From positions 38,015,841 to 38,079,840 of the forward strand of contig OV884009.1 of the NCBI GenBank assembly GCA_930367205.1: a stretch of 64,000 bases of DNA, in the 5' to 3' direction. The notes beneath the pieces were generated by a model. The model was given only the letters and a program-made list of their open reading frames with translations, was not told the origin of the DNA and did not search any database. A program made the position numbers and the translations under genes. This DNA is from Acanthosoma haemorrhoidale (taxonomy: Eukaryota > Arthropoda > Insecta > Hemiptera > Acanthosomatidae). The first letter of the stretch is position 1. Every line of letters begins with the position of its first letter. Below, piece by piece: positions 54,829 through 64,000 of this stretch.

Positions 54829-57800
54829 GGAAATAATACAAACATGAATACATATAAATCATAATTCATGATAAAGATAGATAGATGGGTTGTTATTATT
54901 ACACGTTTGCAGAAACTAAAGCAACCTATTGGTGTTCTATGGCTGCAAAACACCACTGTCATGTCAGTGATCTATTGTATTACTGTCATTCACTTTAATG
55001 AAAGGATTGCATCCTCCCACTCCTCTTGACTATGTCATCTCTCCCTTAATTAAAAGGCAAGGAGGAAGGAGAAATTTTCTTACCACATCCTTGATCAAAT
55101 TTGTGCTGAGGACCTAGCTAAATAGCAGGGAGGCCCAACCATTGAATTGCATTTAAGTCCTCATGATGACATAAAACTATTCTCAGAAGAATTTATTGAA
55201 AGGGTTGTTTGCTTGCATTGAGGAAATTTGTGGAAATGTGAACTTTGCATTTAATTAAATATTTATTAAGTTTAAAATGGGTACATTTATTTCAGAGTAT
55301 TTATGTTTTGGTGTACAACAGATATTTTATTTCTAAATTTAAGTAATAGTTTAAATATTTTACTTAAATTAATAAAATAACCTGCAATCTGGGTTCGATA
55401 GAAACAGGAACTAGATAAGACCGAATTTACAAGAATCAATGTTTAGATTCTTTGGAACATTGGAAAAAACAGACTTTAAATAAAAAAATAAACTATCTGT
55501 CGAATATAAAAATATTTATGCAGAATTACTATAATGTTAATTAGCAAACAATTATTTAAAAAATAGGCAAAAACAATAAAATAAATATTTCCTATCCCTC
55601 TAGACAAACCTTTATTTTTATGTCATTTATATCTTGAATATGTTAGAAGATATATGATGTATGTAAGAGACCATGATCCTACTGTGAGCCACAGTAAAAA
55701 AGCAGCAGTTTTCAATGACACAGCAACCTCCTTGTAAACAAGAACATTATGTGCACTGCATTTATAGCCAAATTATATTTAACATTATGACGGGAAAATG
55801 TACATGACATAAAAATTTGAAAAATAATGGACATCCTCCATGACATGGCGGGATGTATGTACTCCAATCAACTAGGAAACCTATCTCAAGCTGATGGGAA
55901 GTTTTCCCTGAGGGTTCCTTTACAGGAGGTGCTGATTTATCAGGTATTCCATGGCTCAGGGATCTAATCCACAAGGTAGGCCTTCCAATTTCTGGGTTCC
56001 TCTTTGATCTACTGGCACACAGGAGGTAGAAGCTCCTCCATAAGCCTTCTTTTGACTTTGTCTTGAGGCATCCCTGTAACAGGACAAAATCCAATGGTAC
56101 AGCCACAGCCAGTGCTTCTGGCTGCTGGTGACCAACCCATGGGAGCAAAGTTTTACAAGGTTGCACCTGTACTAACTCGGTTACCTGACCTTTAATAAAT
56201 AGTTTTTCTGATCATGACTAGGTGGTGTATCTTTGGGCAGTGATTATCCCCAGGACTATTTCCTGATATAGGATCTCTGCAGACTGGGAATCTCACACCC
56301 CTCATTGACTCAACCTACCTGTACATGAAAATCTATTTGTTGTTTCAGCTACTCTTCCTACTAACCACTCAAGTTGTGAATTGAGGCTAAGCCAGTCTAA
56401 CTACAAAGTAGATTAGCTCAGTACTCACCTTGACCACCCTGTCTTCTAATCTAAGGTCAATTCCGGTTTATCTTTCATGGATCATTTCAAGTCAACTTGA
56501 TTACCTCTTTATAAGATGAAAAAAAATCCAGCAAGCAGTTTGCAGCTTCTGCCTGATGATTGACATTTTCTTTCCCCACCTTGACACAATATATACTCCT
56601 GAATTGGTCCTTCTTAATGGCACATTTATACAGTATAAATATGTTTGTACACCATTACATAATAGTTTTCTCCTAAACTTCAACTTCCTAGTGAATTAAC
56701 TTTCATAAATAATTGTTACTTTGCTAACTGAACTGCAAGTTGAGATAGCGATGGTTTCATTTTATGATCTCCAGACACTCTTTAATAGCCGTACGAAGCT
56801 TGTGACATTTTAGGGAATTTCTAGGGTTCTGTATATGATCTGAGGTCTTCGATAATTTTTGTTCAACTGAATATTACTCATAATGTGGGTAATGCTACAC
56901 ATAGATGAAGTCAAAAGAGTGATAGGTACTATTCAAAGTTCAGGACCCCCAACAATATTTCTAAGGTACTATACTATATTTCTCCCAAATTTTGCACAAA
57001 TATGTTAAGTACTTTAAAGGCTTAAGGGAAACTCACATATTTTTACCTTTTTGCCATATGATTAAATTGCACATAAACGTTTTAACAACTCTCATTTAGT
57101 CCATTTCTGATTCTCGAGTTTCATAGTAGTACGTATAACTGTTGAGAAAAGCTCCATACAATATCCACATAATTACTACTTAGATAAAAGCCTACTTAGA
57201 CAAATTCTGAGTATTAAAAAAAAAAAAAACTTTTTAAATTCAAAATAATAGATTAAGAATATGTTTACATGAATATATCATAGATCACATGTTTTTAAGA
57301 CTTTATACTTACTTTCTACTAACTAATCCTTAGATTTTTATTTCGATACAATGATACATAGAAATTATTATTATTATTTATTTAGTAAATAACTATCATC
57401 GGTAGGAATCAACCTGTCATTTAATAATCAGTAATACAGATAAGAGCTTGTCAAAATCTTCAAGGTCCAAAACAGGTCTCCAGAGAGGTAAAACTAGTGG
57501 TGGGTTTCTATCTGGCGTTCTAATATTATCTCATAGTAGTAGTAAGCTGCTACTGGAAAATTAAAGTAGCATTTTTTAATAATCATGAGACAAAGAAAAA
57601 AATCAATGATAGGTTTGGGACTTGGAATCGAAAACACCCTAACATCCGAAGCCAGGGGATTTTGAGTATGGAAAATAGCAGGTTTGAAATTCTTTCTTCG
57701 ATTCATAGAGGAATAGATCATTGTCAACAAAGGCAGAAAAGAATATAAGATGTCGTCCAGTTTACCACTGGTGCTTCTTAAAAAGCGGGTCATTAAAAAT

Positions 57801-60189
57801 TTATAATGGTGTTAATTTAGTGAACTACTGACGCAAAATGGTGTGACATTTTTAGGTTTAACTACAAAATACTGACCAGTCACTATGGCCAGCGAAAGAA
57901 CAAGACGTACGAAAGAATTCTACCATTACCCAACACTCTACATCCCCTCTGTCATGAAGACGACTTAACCAGAAAAGGGCTGTGTTAAGGCTCTTATTCC
58001 ATCACTGCCTACTAGGCCAGTAACAACAGTTTCTTGGATGGCTTACTTGAGTTTTCTCTGTGGTTATCGCTGAGCCTTGCTTACTGTCTATTTTAGTAAG
58101 AAAGAGAACTAACAATAAATGCACAAAAGAGTGTTGCCAAATAACGTGAATATATTACAACTTTCCGCGAATTAATTGCATAGCTACTTTTTTTTAACAA
58201 CAAAGATTGATACCGATCGACGATACTATATGGCTGTTAATATGGTGTATCACAGCTTTAAAATAAACATACCCTAAGGGACAGAGCCTACCGAAGGTTT
58301 TCTCCCTAGTTGGTAGGTAGATAGATCATAGGTAGCGGTTAGGTACTAGCGTAGCTAGAGCAAGTTTATTACCTCTCAGCCAAAAATTCGGATTTTCAAC
58401 AGTATTCGCCACTTCTATATTCAAGTACTTACTCGTTTTCCCTAATTAGAAAAAATAAACCCCAACCAGTCATCTGTGTTAATGAATATTAACACAGTGT
58501 TCCTTCTATAACAGGTAAAAGGCCGTTTGTTGAGTTTGAACTATCCTAATCATTTGGACTTCCATATAAGAGGTATTTTCGATTCCTATCAGAATATTTG
58601 TTTTGGGGGGTATTAATTTTCAGGAGGGTAATTATTTTGTGATGGCTAGTGATTTTGTGGAGTATGTTGATTTGATTTTTGTTTAAAATTTGTATTAATT
58701 TTATATATATAGATTTTTGCCTTTAAATTTCTCCCAGAATAAATTAACTATCCTGAATTAATATCCCGCTCATATCTTCTGATATATGTGATATATTTGG
58801 GCTGGGGGTTAATCTGATCCCACATTTACGATTTTTTTTTTCTGAAGCTGTTTATCAGTTCTGCTGCGGGGTACAGTCAAAAGTGTATTGGTTAAAAATT
58901 AAAAGTCATCTAGCTAGTGGGGGATGTTGCGGAGTTATTGGTGGTCGCTGCTAATAAAGATCACAAATAAAATTGGTACAAATCTTCACAAAAGGTACTT
59001 TGAACTCCGCTGACTGCAAATAGTTATGTAAGAACTCTGCAAATGAAAAAAATCGGGCAATTGAACACGAAATCAACACCACGGTTACTGTTAAACGAGA
59101 AAACGAGCACCTGTCAAACAGTTTCAGTGATGAAAATCCTAGGAAAAAACGGATTACAAACTCAAACGCAATTCGTTCATAATCAGGGGGTCACAATAAG
59201 CAGGGTGTTGTATTCCAGTGGCTAGTCCTATTACTTACTAGTTATATACCAAGATACTAAGTCAGTAGTCTAGGAAATGCATAACTCGCGGGCGTGACGG
59301 CTTACAATTTACCAAAGAGTCCCGAAACATTGTTTTTTTTTTACAATCTTTGTGCTCTTTCGAAACACACCTATGATATTAGCAGAACAGAATTTGGTTG
59401 ACGGTAACAAGGAGAAAAGTTTCACTCTTATCAATAAGGTTATCAAGCTGTCGTTCACAAACGAACCCAGTTTTTGGATTCGTTCATAAAAGGCTGATTT
59501 CGCTCTTTTATTTATTTATGTTGTCCATTTCAAAGGCTGTCAACTTCTGTGCAATTCTCAAAAAATAACAATAAATAATGCTATAAAGTATTTTATGTCT
59601 TCATATAATTTATATTTATTCAACTGGAAAAACTCTACTATTCATCTCTTCCAAAAGTATGTTTGCCTGTTGTATGAAAATATTTGTCATTTGTTAATAT
59701 ATTAACTAGTGATGTGATTGTCATTTTTCCATTAATCAAGTTAAGGGCATTTTTAGCACTTGGACTAAAATTAGAAACTGATACCTTTCATTGAACAGTC
59801 ATAATTAAATATTTAATTTTAATCATGTAATATTTTTTTAAACTCATGTTTTGAATGTAATTGTATTAGAAATCCGCTTTTGATTTTACGTTCTGCCAGA
59901 TAGTATATTGAAGTTAAACTTAATTATAGTATACATAAACAAATCTACAAACATTTAAAGGATCTTGGATAATTAGATGTCTACCAGCTTTAAGATTTTA
60001 TTGTTTAGAACATTACTGATTTTGCCATTTACACTTCCCTGATACCTCTTAAACACAGATAAAATCCTTGTTAAAAGGAATTGATCGTTGAATTTTATGT
60101 TTTGCTACTAAGTAGTGGCGATAAATATTCAATAGATGAACAAATGTACTGTAATTGAAAATAATGATAAAATTATTATTTCCTCATAC
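54829..60189. other. Sequence upstream of imd, no certain gene
   Basis: AT-rich. 55762-56166 holds a 134-codon minus-strand open frame in GC-richer DNA with no recognisable domain. Otherwise no transposase, RT or exon could be supported. If 60190-60266 is an imd exon, this stretch is an intron. Confidence 0.5.
55762..56166 (-). other. Unrecognised 134-codon open frame
   Basis: Open frame (MQPCKTLLPWVGHQQPEALA...) within a locally GC-richer block. No signal peptide, repeats or known motif. No splice-site pattern sets it off as an exon. It may be chance or part of an unrecognised repeat. Confidence 0.2.
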
Positions 60190-60266
60190 CTGAGAGGAAT
60201 TTTCTATTTGGCTTCTCATCCCGTCTGTCTGGTAGTCTCCACCTTGTATTTGTAGATCCTGTAATT
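60190..60266 (-). other. Candidate upstream exon (possibly imd 5' UTR)
   Basis: 77 nt between a good acceptor (ttaatttcag at 60267) and a good donor (CTCAG then gtatga at 60189) on the minus strand. Two of three frames are open (for example DLQIQGGDYQTDGMRSQIEN). The imd start exon begins at an acceptor (54827), so it needs an upstream exon, and this is the best-looking candidate in the window. It could instead belong to a separate gene. Confidence 0.3.
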
Positions 60267-60760
60267 CTGAAATTAAAATTTCTTTAATAAGTATGAAATG
60301 GGAGAAGTAGTACAATTCCTTAGATAGGTATAATTAACTAAATTCTTTGTTAGCTAGTGATTATATTATAATTTTTCCCTTAATTTTATAGCATTTATAG
60401 CCCTTGGACTGAACTTAGAAACGACTGCCTTTCATTGAACAGTCATAATCAAATATTTAATTTTAATCATGTAATATTTTTTTTATTTTTATTTATCTAC
60501 AACAATATTTTGAACTGCCACAAGTTAATCCTAGAAATAAAACAACTCCCTAAAATTTATCAAATGGGAAACATTTATATCAAGACCGATACTTCAGGAA
60601 ATAAATGTAGAACCTTGACAGAGAGTTATTGGCAAGAAACAAGGAATGCCACACCAGAGACAGCAAAAAATGTATGTATAATATAATAAGGATAGAGACT
60701 AGCACTAGGAAGACTGTTTGGAGGGGGGGGGGGCATTGTCACAGTAAATGACATCTGTCA
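60267..60760. other. Intergenic, no recognised gene
   Basis: AT-rich. 59755-59830 and 60395-60480 share a similar stretch (...CATTGAACAGTCATAATNAAATATTTAATTTTAATCATGTAATATTTTTTT in pattern), a local direct duplication about 640 bp apart on either side of the candidate exon. G11 run at 60723-60733. Confidence 0.55.
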
Positions 60761-60769
60761 GAAGAAAAT

Positions 60770-61790
60770 AGCCTGCAGAAAAAGGACAAATAAAAACTGG
60801 GATAGGCATGATTTTGGCAAAAAAGGAGGCCCAGTTAAATTGGTTGCCAAACTTGCTAAAACCAAGTCCTGGGAAGATTTCGGGAATATACTTAAAGATA
60901 AGAGTAACTTAAGAAAATTGTGGACAAATATCGATTCAATCCATAGAAGGTATAAAGTAGGGTAGACAAATAATTCCAGGAAGAGTGAAAAAAACATCAA
61001 GACATTTTTTTTTGTTAGTGAAATCCTAATAGGAATCCAGGAGATAACACACAAAGAGGAGGGAGAGGAGAGAGGAAACTGAAGAAATTGATAACCGCAT
61101 TCAGGAAGACAACTTTGAATAGACAGTATCCAATCTAATTATTTAACCAGACAAAATTGCCCCCGAGTTCATAAAGTATGTAGAAGAGGAGTCATAACTT
61201 TTTCGAAATTGTTCCAAAATATTTGGATTGAGAAGAAAATTTTAATGAAAGGGGATCACAACATTATAGTATCTATATTTAAGGAAGGCCACAGTAGTAT
61301 GACTACATTAATTATTGGTCCATTTGTTTATACACAAAGTATAATCGAGGATCCTTGGACAAAAACAGGTGATTTTTCATAAAATATTTCGAGGAGAATC
61401 AAACACCCATCAGTCCACAATGCCAAACTGAAGATCATATATCCTCACTAAAAATCATGGTATAGAGGGAATTTATTGAAAGGTATTTACAGGTAAAATC
61501 CTCAAAATTTGTAAAAAAAAATGGACACCATTTACAAAAATAAACAAAACCATAGTTGTATACAGGACCTCTTTTTGTTACTGGAGCAAGTGTGTCGATT
61601 ACCAGATTCCTGAAAAGCCTCGGCTGATGTACAATGAAGGAAAGGCTTGGGCAACAATGAAGAAAGTCAGTTAATCAACCATTGGTATATAGGAGTGGCA
61701 TAGATTGACTATGCTGCTGTACACTAACAGGTAATACAGAGTTAATGAAAGAAAACTTGGTTAGAAAAGATTGAGGTATTGAGACAGTGT
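60770..61790 (+). mobile_element. Non-LTR retrotransposon RT remnant
   Basis: The plus strand reads KTKSWEDFGNILKDKSNLRK plus LWTNIDSIHRRYK (the connector between EN and RT), LFQNIWIEKKILMKG plus HNIIVSIFKEG (the region before the first RT block), and PISPQCQTEDHISSLKIM, which decays from a Q.GFR...ST block. The blocks lie in several frames with many stops. The RT catalytic boxes are not legible. Subfamily not assigned. Confidence 0.65.
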
Positions 61791-62469
61791 AGCGTTAGTG
61801 AGATATAGAATATAATTAAACAGAATTAAAAAAAAAAAAGGTAGTAAAACATTATTGTAAAAATAATTTGAGCAAAACAAAAGACTTACAGATTTGCAAG
61901 TGGGTACTGATATCAGTAACAGTGCCCATTCTTCTACATCTTATATATTGTGTTCAGATCATCAAAATTATACATGTATACAAGAATATTGACCAGACAA
62001 AATGTTGTTACCTTCAATGCCCCTAGAAGATAACAGATCTTGAATATAGTGCAGAAGAAAACTCTTATGATATCCATTCTTCTCATCAGATGTAAAATGT
62101 ATAGATCCACACTCCCCTAGGGCAATATAAACTGGAGATGATTATTTTAGTCATAAAATGTGATCGCACATTATTAATTTAGCATAAATATTTCAATGGT
62201 GGCGATTCTTCCACATCTCATATCATTTTCCCCAGTGCATACTTACCAGTGATAACGATAACAATAATAACCTCTTAGTCATTGGTACTACATAATGGTT
62301 CTGATTAGTGAGCTTGCTTGGTATACCTAAGCATTTTTTTTTCTTGATAAGATATAAGATAATGATCAAAAATAGTAAATTATAAGAATACAGTTTTTTA
62401 TTAAGTAATGTAACTTCATCTTTATCTGATATGGCTGGGTTGGCCAGACTGTTGATGGTGTAGGTTTGC

Positions 62470-63995
62470 ATTTACATGACACCCGAAGATCCAAATCCTT
62501 GACCTCTCACCCCCATCCTACCATCCATACATCGAGTTCCTTGTCATGAAGATTACCTGAAATCTTAGAGGAGACTACCTGCTCTTATATGCTGTAGTGT
62601 GTCATCCACCTCATGTCCCTTTTGAGCCAAATTTTGAACCAATCCTCTACACTTTAGCTCCAATATTATCATCTCTGGTGACCTAAATATGGCTTTTGTG
62701 GTATTTGTATCAACCCTTCTGTAATAAAATACACAAAACTGCAGCAATCCTCTCCTGAAATTCAAAGTGAATTAATTGACCTACAAAAGAACGTTGTCAA
62801 AGCATTCTTAGATTATTACTAAAAACGAATCACCGGATTATCTGGAGTTTTGCAAGTTATTAATAACGAAGAGTTCTTTATGTTACATGATTTAGCTCTT
62901 CAATGTGTTTGTCGTTTTGAGTCAACACATTGATGCGAGCAATTGTTCTCCAAGATCATAACCTAGAGACTCTTACTGCTGGAAACATTCTACCTGACCA
63001 CAAAGCCTTATTGGAATACAATTTACTTCTGCCCCATAATTGACCCATGGTGGACTTCCTTACAACCAACCATTAGTATCCTTAATGGCCATACTCCCAT
63101 AAAAAATCTCTACCATTTATTACCGGCCTGCATGGTGGCTGTGCCAAATCAGTGACTTCTTTTGCTCCTCATTCCAAATCGAAATGGCAATACCTTCAAA
63201 AACTTTTCCTCTGTTACTCCTCAATTATTTCTTTCTCAGAATTATTCCCAGTTTCACCTGATGAACTAAATTCATATTTGTGTCTGCCTCCACCCTCATC
63301 CTACATGTCTTGCTAACCCTAATTTAATGATAGCGCATAAGTGGATGTTTGTTAAATTGAATAATTAAAAACTTTAAAAGAACTACTGAAGTGTTATCTT
63401 TTCCCTCCCTGAGTTATTATCAGCATTTGCCAAGATTTGTGAATAACTATATCAGATCAGTACCAGCAACAACAAATTATGGTTAAATGCTGCAAAAACT
63501 CAGGTCACAGACCTAGGCCAATGAGATTCCAGTTCCCTCCTCAGATCTCTAGCCAATCTTCCTACTTCGACCCTCAATCACTTTCTAGGATAGGATTCTA
63601 GTAAGACATCATTAATTACCATTGATCAAACCCTCTCCTAGAACCAACATATCTCCCACACCTTTTGGTGGTCAATAGTTACCCTTAACCTATTACAGCA
63701 ATCTTAAAATTTCCATCCTACACCCTACACCCAACTCTTTGTACCCTCCCTCACTAACTTGGACTTGGGAATAAGTTGAAGGGAATCATGAACTGTTTTG
63801 TTGATTTGTTTTCAAGACTACACAGTTTGCCATGCCTCATCCTCAGCATATGCCTCATCATACCTTAAAAAGCCTCCTATTCCCAAATCTCCTCACCACC
63901 CAGACACTAGAAACATTTGTTATCTAGCGAATAACAAATTTCAACTTTTACTTTTACACTTCAAACAAAAACTCCTCTATTCCAAGTGCCTTTGA
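62470..63995 (+). mobile_element. CR1-like non-LTR retrotransposon remnant(s)
   Basis: 62585-62700 reads, over two frames, HPPHVPFEPNFEPILYTLA and NIIISGDLNMAF (endonuclease Y.PP ... GD.N block). 63474-63540 reads LWLNAAKTQVTDLGQ (L..W...N..KT). 63620-63680 reads a decayed TIDQTLS..QHIS block, and 63880-63910 a C-terminal RSHHPDTRN-like block. 63250-63300 resembles 38615-38690. Heavily broken; the window end cuts the element. Confidence 0.68.
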
Positions 63996-64000
63996 TTTGT

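Noticed and set aside
1..64000. CRISPR arrays, operons, bacterial promoters, rRNA and tRNA genes
   Set aside because: Spliced genes and eukaryotic retroelements rule out a prokaryotic source; no array or RNA gene structure was seen.

Overview
This is AT-rich, intron-rich animal nuclear DNA, almost certainly from an arthropod. Two host genes can be reconstructed exon by exon, both on the minus strand. Everything else that can be recognised is transposable-element sequence, mostly broken. The host proteins and the Tigger, mariner, Tc1, Jockey/CR1-like and gypsy elements suggest an insect; a hemimetabolous order such as Hemiptera is an inference only.

Host gene 1 (917-28967, minus) is an ephrin. 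Six coding exons join in phase into 317 codons plus stop: a secretory signal region, the ephrin receptor-binding domain with its four conserved cysteines, a Ser/Thr/Pro stalk, and a hydrophobic C-terminus ending directly at the stop, as expected for a GPI-anchored ephrin. Host gene 2 (42661-54798, minus) has four coding exons that join in phase into a 180-residue protein with a cryptic-RHIM-like segment and a C-terminal death domain. It is best explained as the insect innate-immunity adaptor IMD. A possible upstream exon lies at 60190-60266.

Layout. 1-916: ephrin 3' UTR and flank. 917-28967: ephrin; introns 4 and 5 hold non-LTR retrotransposon remnants, intron 3 a palindromic MITE-like hairpin, and the 16.5-kb intron 1 holds an uninterrupted two-ORF non-LTR retrotransposon (about 17.6-21.5 kb, antisense to ephrin) that sits in a dead mariner. 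29-31.5 kb: nothing recognised. 31.5-37.5 kb: a degenerate Jockey-like element split by a gypsy-type LTR element (32724-36461) with a 4-bp target duplication. 37.5-39.4 kb: CR1-like RT fragments, a roughly 160-bp-arm inverted duplication, and a retroposed 180-bp tail with a 15-bp target duplication. 41.1-41.7 kb: Tc1 remnant. 42.7-54.8 kb: imd; its intron 3 is about 95% one decayed Tigger-like element, and its intron 2 carries a nearly intact Tigger (45402-47600), a remnant of an uncharacterised repetitive protein family and a CR1-like tail. 55-64 kb: no certain gene, plus further non-LTR remnants.

The two host genes have no evident functional link. The mobile elements appear to be independent insertions that expanded the introns. 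Exon boundaries were derived by reading splice sites and frames by eye; no transcript evidence or database search was available.
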